A stretch of DNA of 64,000 bases from Cliona cf. orientalis (GCA_963930775.1 OZ005689.1:25914058-25978057), one strand, 5' to 3'. Counted from the stretch's first letter, positions 44,701-56,776 are shown. Notes: generated by a model not told the origin, from the letters alone. Numbers and translations: made by a program.

Positions 44701-44750
44701 GGAGCGTGTTAGCCTCGTACCCAGGCCTGGGTACGAGGCTAGAAGCGTGT
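44701..44750. mobile_element. 32-bp perfect palindrome with 9-bp flanking repeats
   Basis: The palindrome occupies 44710-44741; each half reads TAGCCTCGTACCCAGG. Its flanks are GGAGCGTGT (44701-44709) and GAAGCGTGT (44742-44750), eight of nine identical. Compare 59175-59206. Confidence 0.65.
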
Positions 44751-44759
44751 GTGAGGCGA

Positions 44760-45595
44760 GTGTATCAGCATAGAAAAAGTCCAGGAATGGGTGAGCCTTA
44801 CCAGTGTAGTCTGGATACATCAGAGGAATAGTCTGTATTGTAAAGCAGCTTACATCAAAGCTGAAAATCCCGAGCATATACTTACAATTGAGGGTAGCTA
44901 ACACTTCACTAGTGTTCTGGTACTTCACCCCCCTCCCTCTCTCTCTCTCTCTCTCTCCCCACTCTGACCCTGACCCCATGCACATACACAATAGGTGATG
45001 TTCAGATTTATCGAGTGTTGGAAGAGAGTAATTTCTGTCAACCATAGCTGTGATGATGGAATAGGAGACTGATTGTGAAAGCTCCAACAACCTTCAGCAA
45101 GAGTTCAAGATGGCCTTTGATAGTTAGCAGCTATAATAGCTGGCTTGTACTATGTAATAATATTATCATTGATTGTATGTAAACATACACGGTGAAATAA
45201 CAATTTTTGTACTATTTTTAATAGCGTGTAACTCTGGAATGGCTCGATGGAAAAACTTCGTTCCAGTCTCATATTCTAGAGCAACACAAGGGCTATTGAA
45301 TGGTACCTGAATCATGGGAATCCATCCAAGGGAACCTAGATGCCCCACTTTTTGCGCGAGGCACTTTTGTGAGCGCTTGCCGTGGAGCTCATGAATGTCT
45401 CTGGGTTATGGGACTTGAACGAGAAGAAAGTAGAAGAGTTGCTCTGTCTTCTGGTCTTTGGAGTCCTAGAAGTGAAAGATGGCCTAGATAGAATAGGTAA
45501 GAAAACATAGATAAAAACGGCAAAATTTGCATGCACTGGAATGTGCCACCGGATGCACTTCCTGGATCTGCAACGCTTGTACGTGTTTTGGACCG
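44760..45595 (+). repeat. inverted duplicated segment, copy A
   Basis: Matches 58385-59285 in opposite orientation over more than 800 bp, with scattered substitutions and indels (for example GGAATGTGCCACCGGATGCA and TTGTTGGAGCTTTCACAAT). Both contain a CT/GA-rich tract and short ORFs of similar start (LELSQSVSYSIIT), but no sustained coding. Probably two copies of one non-autonomous repeat. Confidence 0.8.
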
Positions 45596-46325
45596 CTAGC
45601 TTATCGACTGGAAAGTAAGCAATATCTAGCTAATCTATTCTGTGAGATATTAGTACACTAAAATGTGACCGGATTTGGGAAAACCCTCCGTAAGGCGTTG
45701 CCAGAAATGCCGTATGGAGCAGCAGACATCCATGTTTGCATTATAAAAGCCCTTGTAATTACTGATTACAAGCATCATGAATATCATTATAAATTTCATG
45801 ATCGATAAAATCAACTTATTTATCATTATAATCAGGCCTTTGTAGGCTCCTACAATGTAATTTAGTTGCCGTTTGTGATAAAATAATGTAGTCCACAACA
45901 GATCAGTGCAGTTCAACAATGATACTTGATACTAGACAACAAAGTCTAGGTACTGATGGATAACTACACTAAAGTAGCCTAATCTTAACTATTTTCAATC
46001 TAAATAGTCAACAGAGACTTCATCTTGACACTCACAGAAGTCCTGTTCACGATTCAGGGCTTCAGCTGTAGACCAGTTCAAAGGTCATGACATCACTAAC
46101 TAAAACTTCTGCAATATTGCTGAACTTCACCCTCAATTTTAAAATGGCGATGAAGTGAGATTTAGGCTAGATCTATGAGATTTCATAGCTAAACAAGTAG
46201 TCTAGATGATCGGAAGTCGGAATTTTAGGCTACTATTGATGCAAAATCGTGCAAGTTTACAGGCACTTCAGCAAAAATGTATTGCTGTCTATGGACAACT
46301 TGATCAAGTACGTTTGCTAAAATAG
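45596..46325. other. no gene; a solo GTGACC-type terminus at 45665
   Basis: GTGACCGGATTTGGGAAAAC then CCTCCGT at 45665-45691 is a terminus of the DUF7869-type family without a visible partner. The rest shows no coding. Confidence 0.5.
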
Positions 46326-46547
46326 CAGACCTGTCAAGTCTCACGCATCTGGCGTGAGACTCACGCATTTACCTTACTTCTCACGCTCACACGCATTGGC
46401 ACCAAAATCTCATGCATCCAGGATAGGCTATTATTATTATTATTTGTTATTGCGTTATTAGCGTGCACGCGCATGCAGTCTATTCCTAGACGCGTTGACG
46501 ATACCGTACCGATCAACGGTTGTACCTTGGAGCACGTGTAAACCGAA

Positions 46548-49437
46548 ATGGCTGATGCTTCAGAAGGCTTTGTAACTGAGTTTTCAAGTGCGGACGAAGG
46601 CAGTGATCGCGAATCAGAAGGTACAGATCATGATTCAGATTCAACTCAGGCGCCAGATCCCAAACGAAAGTACAGAGGTTCGGCTTTGTATAACACTACT
46701 AAGTATGATCGTGCTTGGCGGGATAGCTATCCCTGTGTACAGGCGGTTAAAAATGACCCATACTCCTTCCTTTGTACTACTTGCAACAAGGTTGTGTCGT
46801 GCAATCATATGGGTATTTCAGATGTAAAAAGGCATGTACAAGGGCTCTATCACCAAAAGATATCGAAGCAGCTGGACTCTCAACCGAAGCTCCCATTTGT
46901 TTCAAGCAGCAGTTCAACAGCAAAAAAGGTGTGTAGATGCCTATAACTGTGTGTGTATGTGTGCATTTAGGTATCTATTTTCCCCAGGTTCAACGTGCTG
47001 AAGTGAAGATGTGTGTCCTGTTGGCACAGCACAATGTTCTTCTTGCTTTGGCAGACCATTTGAGCCCACTCATACGGGATATATTTGATGGTGAAGTTGC
47101 TAAAGGGTATTCATGTGCTAAAACTAAGACCTCATGCATCCTCAATGATGCTATTGTCCCCGAATTTCAGCATGAGCTAGGCAGCTTGATGCAGCAGTCA
47201 CCATATTCTTTATGCATAGATGGGTCAAATGATACGGGATTGTTGAAGATGAACCCCCTTACTGTTAGAATCTTTGATTTGACCCGTGCAAAAGTGGACA
47301 CAAGGTTTTTAGATATGTGCACCACTAGTGGGGTAAATTCAGCAACTGCTGAAAGCATATTCAGCAAAATGAATGAGGTTCTTTTCAGGTACAACATCCC
47401 ATGGGTAAACTGTGTTGGAGTAGGTGTTGATAATGCTAGTGTCAACACGGGCAAATCTAATTCAATCATGACAAGGGTTTGTCGAGTCAATCCAGGCACA
47501 TACTTTATGGGTTGCCCCTGTCATATTGCACATAATACTGCTAACACAGGGAGTGACGCTTTTACGCAGGAAGTTGGTTTTGACATAGAGGAAGTAGTGG
47601 TTGATTTATATTATTGGTTCGATAAGAGTACTAAAAGAAAAAGCCTTCTTGAAGAATACTGCTGCTTTTGTGATGTTGAGTACAGGCAGGTAGTAAAATG
47701 TGTTTCTACCCGTTGGCTTAGCTTGGAAGCTGCAGTTGAGCGTGCTCTTAACCGATTATACGCGAGAAGCGCCTTAAGGCGCATGCGCGTGCATGTCACT
47801 AAGCGCGAGAGACGCCTTAAGGCGCAAGCGCCATTGTTGCTGTGCTATAGCCGCGCTCATCATTCCATAGTAGATTAGTTTGGGCTTGGCATCCTGTCTG
47901 AGGTTAGTACAGGAAATACCTTACTATACTCCAGTGTGCTTCGAGGTCACTTGTTGACCTTCAGAAAGGAAGTACTAACGAGATTACTTATCGAGATCGA
48001 GATGGCCACGATCGACCTAAGCGTTGAAGTAGCCTTGTTTTCTGCCACAGTACGTGCAGTAGACATATCGCTAAGCATACAGTTAGACTAGGTCTATGTC
48101 TACCTTACTGTGTAGACAAAGTGAGATGAAGAGTTCTACTAACCACGGATGGACTTGAGACGGCAACGGTTTGGAGGTAAGTAAGCTTTTAAGCTTTATG
48201 TTCAGAAATAGCGTACTATATGTACATACGAAGCTAAAGTAACTAACTACGAAGGTTTTACAATGACTCCTTCGTGTGAATAAAGCGTCCATAGCTATGA
48301 CAACCGTTCTAGGACGCTGTACAAAGACTAATAGCTAGTACACTATTTTTACATAAATTAATTTAGCGGTTACGGGTAATGATGTCATCTACATTCCGCA
48401 TATAATCGGTTAAACAGTTTGAAGGCTTACGCTCCTACTTTCTCTCTGAATCTTGTGAGCAAGCTAGGTTTATCAGACTCCAAAATGTGTTTGGTAAGCC
48501 AATTTGTGAGGTATATCTCCTTTTTTACCAGGCTATTCTTCCTGTTTTTAATAAATATCTACAAAGAGAAGACCCTTGTATCCACCTAGTACATGATCAG
48601 TGCATGAGCCTCCTGAAGAAGTTGATCTGGAAATTTATAAAAATTGACATCATTAGAGCTGCTAGCTCTCTTGTTGATGTAGATATTGATACTAGCAATC
48701 AGCTGGGAGATGCAAATGTATTCATTGGCTCTATAACCAGGCAGAAGCTTCTAAAGCTTGAACGAGAGGGAGATGTGAGCCCAAGCGAAAGAAATAAATT
48801 TTATAAGGGGGTGCGGAAGTTTTATGAACGTACAATTGATTACATTCGGGCAAAATTTCCCCTTAGTGATGATCTCCTGATGCATGCACGGTTTGTCAAT
48901 TTTGGAGAGAGAGAAAATTGCGAGTTTGCTGATGTGGAGTATTTTATTGCTCGCTACCAAAGCATTCTCTCTTTTGATGATATGGATATGGATGGGATAT
49001 TTGATGAATTTGTCGAATATCAACTTCTCGAACAAAGCGATATTCCACAACATGTATGGCAATCAGCAAAAGAAAAGAGAGAAGGTGATGAGAGTGAGGA
49101 AAGTACATTTATTCGCATGGATGTTGTATGGGCTTTTCTTAGCAGTGCAACCACAGGTGATGGTTGTAAGTTAAAGTTTGCTCGTTTGTCGAAGGTTGCT
49201 AGACTTATCTTAGTCCTGCCTCATTCAAATGCTGGCGAGGAGAGAGTATTCAGTATGGTGCGTCTTAATAAGACACCCTATAGGTCGAGCCTCAGTCTTG
49301 ATGGTACACTCTCTAGTATTTTAACCATAAAGCTACACAACCATAAACCTTGCTACAAATTTGAACCATCAGCGGATATGCTTGATAATTCCAAAAAAGC
49401 AACATGGAAATACAATAAGAAACACTCTAAGAAATAA
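46548..49437 (+). CDS. hAT transposase, two exons, interrupted by a TTAA insertion
   Basis: Exon 1 (46548-46936) begins with an acidic leader (SADEGSDRESEGTDHDSD) and a BED-like finger: FLCTTCNKVVSCNHMGISDV then KRHVQGLYH. It ends AAAAAG|GTGTGT. Exon 2 starts at 46988 with VQRAEVKMCVLLA. It carries YSLCIDGSNDTG, VGVGVDNASVNTG and MGCPCHIAHNTAN (CxxH of hAT), CVSTRWLSLEAAVERAL, then a 658-bp insertion, and resumes QFEGLRSYFLSESCEQARF in the same frame if one TTAA is retained. The C-terminus has RLILVLPHSNAGEERVFSMV, the hAT dimerisation region, and stops at 49437. Apart from the insertion I saw no lesion. Confidence 0.8.
47752..48409. mobile_element. TTAA-type miniature element, copy 2 (inside hAT exon)
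   Basis: CCGATTATACGC at the left and GCATATAATCGG at the right, flanked by TTAA at 47748-47751 and 48410-48413. 658 bp. Related internally to 10809-11432. Contains a palindromic AGCGCCTTAAGGCGC motif near its left end. Confidence 0.9.
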
Positions 49438-49829
49438 TTCAACTAACTTGAACACAAATATTGTTTTCCATAATACTATGATTTGTATAATAATTGAGTG
49501 ATTGTTTCCTGTGATTTGCATATAAATTAAAAAATAAATTCTTTGTATCTGAGATGTGTGATACTCCCACAGCGCGCACATAACAAGAGTTTTGAAAAGT
49601 CATGTTTGTATCTCACTCATTTGGAAGCTCTGACCTTGACAGGTCTGAAATAGTAAATTCTATGCATGCAGTATGGATAGTCGTAAATCATCAGGAGCTT
49701 CCTTTCATTGTATCAAAGAAGTCTAGATCATCGGAAATTGGGTAGTTTGTTGTTTTGGTTTATCCCCATAGAGAATGTACACATCCAATTAAACGAATTA
49801 TGAAACATTTTCGCTATTCCAACTCTGGG

Positions 49830-50485
49830 ATGGCCGCGTATTTCTGGCAACGGGATCCGCACGCGATTCGTGCAATGCGCGTTTTTAGTAGCTCAGGTCG
49901 AAATTTATCAAAGTCCAGATTTTGTCATACATGTCGGGACAACCCTTCTAACTGTTGCCGTCGTCTACGGAGGCTAGTCAATCTATACAAAGGTGAAATA
50001 AGCCTTCATTTTGACCCACCTAGTCGGCCCAGCAGCCGTACCCGGAGTCCATTGCTATGGGCGCTAATTATAATTCTCTAACTAGATACAGCTAGATTCA
50101 TCAAACTACTGTACGTTCGCTCACCTTTTTAGCTTCTTGCGCATCTAAGAGCAATCGGCTGTCGTCAACAACGAAATTCAACTCCTGCTTGATCTTTACG
50201 TTCATTTCGAACGGCTCCACCCAGGTCCATTTAATTGATTTCTGGGTCATGCGTAGTATGTGGAAATGCCATACGCGTGCATAGCAACGCCTTTAGACCA
50301 TAATTTCCCGATTATTGGGGGTGTGGCGCGATCATAAACAAAGCGCTGTATCTCCACAATGAAGCGTGCAATCGGCGTAAGACTTGAACGCGGGTTAGCT
50401 CTATGGTAGAGCTTATCAACCATGCATCAAACTCAATTTTCAGAAAAAATCCTATACGGAGTGTTTTTCCAAATCAGGACACCAA
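49830..50485. mobile_element. miniature derivative of RAG1-like transposon, copy 1 (degraded ends)
   Basis: From GGCAACGGGATCCGCACGCG through AATCCTATACGGAGTGTTTT it follows the element at 52203-52863 throughout, including the join TTTTTAGCTTCTTG-GCATCTAAGA. Its outer termini have diverged. Confidence 0.75.
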
Positions 50486-51680
50486 TATGAACTGCATGGA
50501 ATAGTTAAGGTCGGCGTCAGAGCCGTGCATACTTCCGCCTTTTTCGATTTTGTTTACAAGCATATACATACACTTATGACCCCGCCCACAGTGACATAAT
50601 GGCTTTCGGTTAATTAATATAATTTAATTACAAGAGAGGGTGAAGATGAAATTTTCTGTTGGTGCATAGTAAAAATTCATAGGATGTACAGATGCTGAAA
50701 TATATGGCATTGAAGTTGTCAGTAAATACTCTCTCATTCCACAGTGACCCAGGCCTTAAATTATGGCGTTGAGTGTGTATTGTCTCTTAAGTTAAGCAGT
50801 ATTGTATGATTCTAATGTTTTTTAATAATGCTAATACTTTTCATGTTTAATAATGAATCATTTCCAAAATAATGCAGTAGCTAACTTCTGATATTTATAT
50901 GTGACCCGCTATGGAAAAATCGACCACTCGTGATTTTGTATGAAAATCGCGTTTTGGGTATAGATCGATGGAGAATTTACTGTAGAGTTCAACGGTCAAA
51001 GAGCCAGGCTTTAAAAAGCTTCCTAAGCCGAGTTATGGCCAAAAAATTGTACATGGGTCACCCATGCCTCGGTTCATAATTTAAGCGATGGACTCTACAT
51101 TTTGTAAGTTGTCTATGATTGTTTGTATAACTAAGGCTGCATGTAATAAACACCCCTGGGTGTGATTCAACATGAAATACTTCTGGCGGCCAAGTACGAA
51201 GGAGTCTGACACATGAGATAGCCGTTTGTAGCTGTGAATTTTAATACTAGCTAGCTTTGTGCGCTGTTTGATGTGAATTACGGTTGTAAAAAGCTTTACC
51301 TTTGTTGTGGAAAATGTGATTTTGAAGGCTCTGTACTGCACTGTGTGTCTACCAGTGTCAGCGGAGCCCATACGGCAGGTCCAGCGCTTACCGGACCAAA
51401 CAAATGAGTTTTTAATACCTTGATCAATGGTAAGTGTAGCTACTTCCGAGCGGCTTTTTCAGACACTTGGACATCATTGAAATGGCCCACTGTCATTTGA
51501 GGGTGTGTCCAAACGTACCAGGCCCCACCCTGGACACTTGCGCCCTATAATATGTTTATGTGCATGCGCGCCCGAGGGACGAGGGCGGAGTCTAGGGACA
51601 AACGTGCGCAAAACATGAACAGTACGAGTACAAGTCTCATGATAGGCACGTGATCGAAGGAGCACTGACCTTGAAAAGCC
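50486..51680. other. no gene recognised
   Basis: AT-rich, no coding. GTGACCCGCTATGGAAAAAT at 50902 resembles a transposon end but lacks a partner. Confidence 0.5.
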
Positions 51681-52202
51681 ATGGCCATGTCTACTTTGCC
51701 TGAGAAGTTCCATCCTCAAAAGCTCTTTGTGTTTCCAAAATGCAAGTTTGGATCTAAGGGGTGAGGAAAGGACGTTTAGGGCGGACTGGTGCCAGCAGTA
51801 TCAGTGGCTGCACTATGATGTTGTACAAGATGCTGCCTTTTGTTACCTTTGCACGACAGCTGAGCACCAAAAGAAATTTTTAGCCAGCAGGAAACGAGAC
51901 CCAGCCTTCATAACTAAAGGATTTACGTACTGGAAAGAGGCGACTTCGGCTTTTAAGAAGTACCAATCGACCGACTGTCATAGAGAAGCAACACAAGTTG
52001 TCATATTCCAGCCGAAAGAGATTCGTCCAATTGATGAAATGCTAAACGAACAGCATAAAACAGAAAAAGCAGCAAACAGAAGAATGTTCTTGAGGATACT
52101 TCATAACCTTAGGTTTCTCTCTCGTCAAGGTCTACCTCTTCGGGGCTGATAGCAATTTCTTTCATTTGCTACCCCTCCAATAAATGGATTTTCCAGAGAT
52201 AT

Positions 52203-52863
52203 GTGACCGTCTACGGGGAAACCCGGCATATGGGATCCGCGCGCTATTCGCGCAATGCGCGTTTTTAGTAGCTCAGTTAGAAATTTGTCAAAGTCCAGAT
52301 TTTGTCGTATACATGTCGAACAACCCTTCTAACTGTTGCCGTCTTCTACGGAGGCTAGTCGTGCTATACGAAGGCGAAATAAGCCTTCATTTTGACCCAC
52401 CTAGTCGGCACAGCCACCGTACACGGAGCCCGTTGCTATGGGCGGTAATTAGAATTCTCTACCTAGATACAGCTAGATTCATCGATCTACTGTACGTTCG
52501 CTCACCTTTTTAGCTTCTTGGGCATCTAAGAACAATCGGCTGTCATCAACAACGAAATTCAACTCTTGCTCGATCTTTACGTTCATTTCGAACGGCTCCG
52601 CCCAGGTCCATTTAATTGATTTCCGGGTCACGTGTAGTATGCGGAAACGCCACACGCGTACATAGCAACGCCTTTGGACCGTAATTTCTCGATTATTGGG
52701 GGTGTGGCGCGATCACAAACAAAGCACTGTATCTCCACAACGAAGCGCATGATCGATCTAGAACTTGAACGTGAGTTAGCTCTATGGTAGAGCTTATCAT
52801 AGATGCATCAAACTCAACTTTCACAAAAAATCCCATATGGCGGGTTTTCCCATAGACGGTCAC
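52203..52863. mobile_element. miniature derivative of RAG1-like transposon, copy 2 (complete)
   Basis: GTGACCGTCTACGGGGAAAC at the left and complement of GTGACCGTCTATGGGAAAAC at the right, each continuing into CCG-CATATGGGAT. 661 bp, flanked by ATAT at 52199-52202 and 52864-52867. The left half equals the left 320 bp and the right half the right 345 bp of the 4.9-kb element, joined at TAGCTTC|TTGGGCATCT. Confidence 0.9.
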
Positions 52864-53855
52864 ATATTGTTGTAGATAAGCAGAAAAACCAACAAATATA
52901 CATCTCATGATATCCAAAATGAGTGTTTACGACTAATGGCATTACATATTCTTCGTTAAGTGAGTGCTGGTATTCAGGCCAGCCAATATTACAGCATAAC
53001 GGCTGATGAATGCTCCGATATTGCTACCAAAGAACAATTCACAATATGCCTAAGGTGGGTTGATGACAATCTGGATGATCATGCGGACTTCATTGGTCTA
53101 TATCAGGTTGACAGCATTGGTGCTAACAGTCTTGTACAAGCTATTAAGGACACCCTGATCCGATTGAACTTACCAATATCTGATTGCCGAGGCCAGTGCT
53201 ACGATGGCGCTTCAAATATGAGTGGCTGTAAGAATGGAGTTGCCACACAAATCATAGCTGATGAAAAACAGACAATCTTTATCCATTGTCATGCACATGC
53301 ACTTAATTTAGCTGTTGGAGATTGTATAAAAAAAGTCCAAGATCTGTTGTGAAGCTCTTGAAACCGCCTTTGAGATTACCAAGCTCATCAAATTCTCTCC
53401 GAAGAGAAATGCTACCTTTGACAAGATTAAGGCAGAGATGGCTAATGACGACTCGAGTGGTGGTATCCGCAAATTTTGCCCAACAAGGTGGACAGTTTGT
53501 GGAGGAGCAATCAAAATCATTTTCGAGAATTATGACGTCTTATATCAGCTATGGGAAGAGTGTCTAGAAGAAAGATTGCAGCCTGATGTTAAAGGGAGGA
53601 TAATTGGTGTCCAGACATGTATGTCACATTATGTTTGGGCTGAAGCTTTGTGAGAGGATCTCGTGCATTACTGACAACTTGAGCAAGACTTTACAGAAAC
53701 AGTCACTATCTGCTGCAGAAGCACAGGAGCTTGCCAAGTTAATTAACCAATGAAACACTGAAAAGCTTCAGAACGGATGAGGCATTTGAACTGTTTTTTC
53801 AGCTGATAGAATGCCTCAGTGACAAGGTTGGAGCAGATGGACCTAGAAAAAAGAA

Positions 53856-54195
53856 CAGGGGCGGAGAAATAGGGGGGGGGCAGGGGGGGGGGGCTTCAGC
53901 CCCCCCACTTTGAAAACAAGGGGGGCTGAGCCCCCCCCCCCCCCCCCCCCATTTTATCACATGCCCATACTACAAAATTACAGCAACATAGTTCTGTCAT
54001 AATTCTAGGTGTTCGTAAAGAGAGCTAAAGTAAAATTGCTACTAAAATCAATCCAAAAATTTGCATCAGAAACGCTCTCAGGGAGTCGAAGTTTCCAAAA
54101 TGCCCACAGCCTAACAATTGTCACAGTACACAGTCAAAGGTCTGAGCCCCCCCCCCCCCCCCCCCCCCACTTTTGCTACCTATTCTCCGCCCTTG
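53856..54195. mobile_element. hAT-type miniature element with poly-C/G interior
   Basis: CAGGGGCGGAGAA and TTCTCCGCCCTTG ends, with long G and C runs inside (53874-53955, 54147-54170). AAGAA lies on both sides. 340 bp. Confidence 0.8.
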
Positions 54196-54819
54196 AAGAA
54201 GGCACCAAAACGCTACGAAATTGGTGAAGAAGGTTATCATAGCCCTACGGTCTCGGATCACTATCGCCAATTGTATTTTGAAGCTATTGATCTCGTCACA
54301 TCTGGAATCAGCAACCGCTTTGATCAGCCTGGTTATGCTATCTACCAGAATTTAGAGGGACTTCTTCCAAACAAGGAAGACTACTCTTCTGAGTTCACAG
54401 AAGTGACTACGTTCTATGGAAGTGATATTGATAACAGTCAACTTACATCACAGTTGTTGATATTTGCGACAAAATTTGCTACAGAATGTCCGACTGGCAA
54501 GAAGATCACTCTAGTAGACATTCTCTCCTTCTTGCAGAATCTCTCTGAGGGACAGCGTACTTTCTTCAGTCAAGTGTGTACCATTGCTCGTCTCCTAATT
54601 CTACCTTCTACAAATGCCGTCAGCGAAAGGTCTTTTTCGTCTATGAGACGATTAAAGAGCTATTTAAGAAGCACTATGGGCCAAGGAAGGCTAAACCATC
54701 TCATGCTCCTCAGTATTTACAAAGACCTGCTTGATGGCCTAGATCTCAAAGTGATAGCCAGTGAATTTGTTCGAGAAAGTGAACATCGTCAGCGTGTATT
54801 TGGAGACTTTACTACCTAA

Positions 54820-55457
54820 ATTACACCATAATACCAGTGATACTAATTTCTAGCATTATCATTGTTTTCTTGTTGGCTCCACGAACTTACTTTCTGCTTT
54901 TGTAGCGAGCTCGTGCACTGTAGTGTACTTGTAGGCGAGTGCGCCCGCTATCTACGTGCATACGCACACGCTCGCGGTACACTAGGGATGACGTCATGAT
55001 CATGAATATAATTAAAAATGTAAAATTTCGCAGCGCGCTTGGCGCGCCGTTACATTCATGATATCTTACCTGACCAACTGTAAATAGCTTCCGCTGACCC
55101 TGTCTACCAACTGATTGGATGTGATACTATCACTGAGGATGAGTCTGCTCATCGTTTATATTTGGAAAGCTAAGGTACATGAAGAGTAGGACAACAGACA
55201 GGGAGTTTGTGTGCATGTTGAAGAGTGTGTGTGTGTGTGCATGTGTGCATATCTATGCGTGCATGTACATGTATGATGTACTTGTAGAAATTGGGGGGAG
55301 GGAGGAGAGAAGGGAGTGACTGGCTTAGAGCTGGCGATACATTGACAAGGTCTTCTCAGTAGTTGTTTATGAAGTTTGCTGCACAGGTACTAGTTCCTTC
55401 ATCCTCGTTCATAACCGTACAAGTAACATGCATGTCAAATTATACGTGTATGTATAG
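54820..55457. other. no gene recognised
   Basis: Contains a short GT-rich tract near 55225 and a GGCGCGCC-type GC-rich patch near 55040. No coding. Confidence 0.5.
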
Positions 55458-55551
55458 GTTACATCACGAGGTAGAGGTCTCTACGCGATTTACACACCGA
55501 GGGCCTTCGAGGCTGTGTATTGCGTAGAGACCGATACCAAGCGATGTAACC
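55458..55551. promoter_or_regulatory. hairpin upstream of small ORF (inverted repeat, about 40-bp arms)
   Basis: GGTTACATC...GGTCTCTACGCGAT pairs with ATTGCGTAGAGACC...GATGTAACC around a CCGAGGGCCTTCGAGG centre. A CATAGCAACAGCG box (half RFX-like site) follows at 55651. Compare the hairpin at 62585. Confidence 0.4.
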
Positions 55552-55719
55552 GATCTTATACCATGGCTATTAATAGCAACCAGTCAGCGTTGGATAAGCC
55601 TGTGCTGCATTGGATACGCTTAGCAACGTACTGAGTACAAAAGAACGTACCATAGCAACAGCGCTCCTATTTTCTCTTTATTTTGCTTTTTGGTCGCTTC
55701 GGTTGCTTTGTTTCGAGCT

Positions 55720-55893
55720 ATGGACCCTGAAGACCAACTCGACTCGCTTCTCTCTCAACTATCGCAGCATGACCTTTCAACTTGGTTAGACTCCGCCCAG
55801 CTTCTTTCTGCGCATGCTTCGCAGCAGCCCCTCCCTTCATTGTTGCAGCCCGTCCCCACTGGTAGAAAAGTGCCGTTTACTGCTACAGTATAG
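55720..55893 (+). CDS. small ORF, unknown (57 aa)
   Basis: ATG at 55720 follows a TTTCGAGCT leader. Encodes DPEDQLDSLLSQLSQHDLST then WLDSAQLL, an amphipathic acidic helix, and a Pro/Gln tail ending at 55893. Possibly the first exon of a truncated gene. It resembles the ORF at 62799 in having a hairpin and AGCAACAG box upstream. No function proposed. Confidence 0.35.
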   Translation: MDPEDQLDSLLSQLSQHDLSTWLDSAQLLSAHASQQPLPSLLQPVPTGRKVPFTATV

Positions 55894-56204
55894 GTGTAGT
55901 GCAGCTCATGGACAGATCATCTGACAATAGCATTTACTGTATCAGTACTAAATATGTAGCAGTATAGGGCACAATTTCCTTGCAATTTCCATATGCACGA
56001 TAGACCAAATTTCTTGTACCTTTCCTTATATGCCATCATTTCATATTTCAGTAAGCTATCAGGTACATTTCCTATCATCAGTACTGTTGACATTTTGGCA
56101 TTATGCAAGGTACCTATCCTGTACTTTAATTCTAGTACACCTATATTAAATATTGTCTTATCCCTGTACCATGCCATCCTATAATATTTTACAAGTTATA
56201 ATTA

Positions 56205-56640
56205 TTATTAATTGTGGTAGGATATGAGAAAAGGGACCACTTCGCGCAAAACGCGTTTTTTTGCCATTTTTCAAACTGTCACCATTTCAAGGCCTCAAGA
56301 GCCCCAGGCTTCCCACTTGGTTTATAAGCAGTTTGGGCCTTGTACTTCACAGATCCAACGTTAGAAGCTACAGCAAGCCTCCTGTCCCGAGCGGTGAGCC
56401 GCCAAAGTGAGGCATAAAACGGCGATTTTCGAACGAGATCGACGCGGCCGCTCGCCCCGCCCACACCAGATGTGGGCGGGGCTCGCTATTTGCAGCGAGT
56501 GTAGCAGGATGATGTAAGAATATTCATGCCAGGTTTGAAGTTCATAGCTACTATGGTTCCAGAGATATAAGCATTTTAAAATGAAAATTCGGGAAATGCG
56601 CGAAGTGGTCCCTTTTCTCATATCCTGTCACAATTATAAT
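56205..56640. mobile_element. miniature element, GGATATGAGAAAAGGGACCA ends
   Basis: AGGATATGAGAAAAGGGACC, continuing ACTTCGCGC, is repeated inverted at 56594-56626, with weaker similarity extending to AATTGTG on both sides. About 410-435 bp. The interior contains a GGGCGGGGC palindrome pair near 56450-56480. Confidence 0.8.
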
Positions 56641-56776
56641 AATAATCAAATCCATTCATGTGCAATAATAATATTATTAATATTATAAATGAAGATCATG
56701 ATCAGTAGCTAACATTGTATTAAGTTTCAAGTGTCAAAATTTAATTAATTTTTCTTACTGGATTAAGTATAGTTCT

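Larger units (their letters stand above)
46326..49647 (+). mobile_element. hAT-type DNA transposon
   Basis: Ends CAGACCTGTCAAG (46326) and CTTGACAGGTCTG (49647) are perfect 13-bp inverted repeats. The flanks share AAATAG on both sides; hAT normally makes 8 bp, so two bases may have diverged. Contains a spliced transposase and a nested TTAA miniature element. Confidence 0.85.
51681..54819 (+). pseudogene. hAT transposase (ZMYM1/DUF4371 type), broken by insertions and frameshifts
   Basis: Starts at ATG 51681: LPEKFHPQKLFVFPKCKFG, then a TTF-type zinc finger WCQQYQWLHYDVVQDAAFCY with CTTAEHQKKF and the DUF4371 N-terminal part (RFLSRQGLPLRG). A frameshift near 52147 and a miniature element at 52203-52863 follow. 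Coding resumes at about 52960: SAGIQASQYYSITADECSDI, DCRGQCYDGASNMSG and HCHAHALNLAVGD, then a frameshift near 53345, FCPTRWTVCGGAIK, another break near 53650, and a second miniature element at 53856-54195. The C-terminal piece has RLLILPSTNAVSERSFSSMR, the hAT dimerisation motif, ending at 54819. Clearly dead, but its C-terminal part remains open. Confidence 0.85.

Noticed and set aside
50902..51065. GTGACCC... start and GGGTCACC end resembling a short transposon
   Set aside because: The two ends are not inverted repeats of each other beyond a few bases and no flanking duplication is visible.
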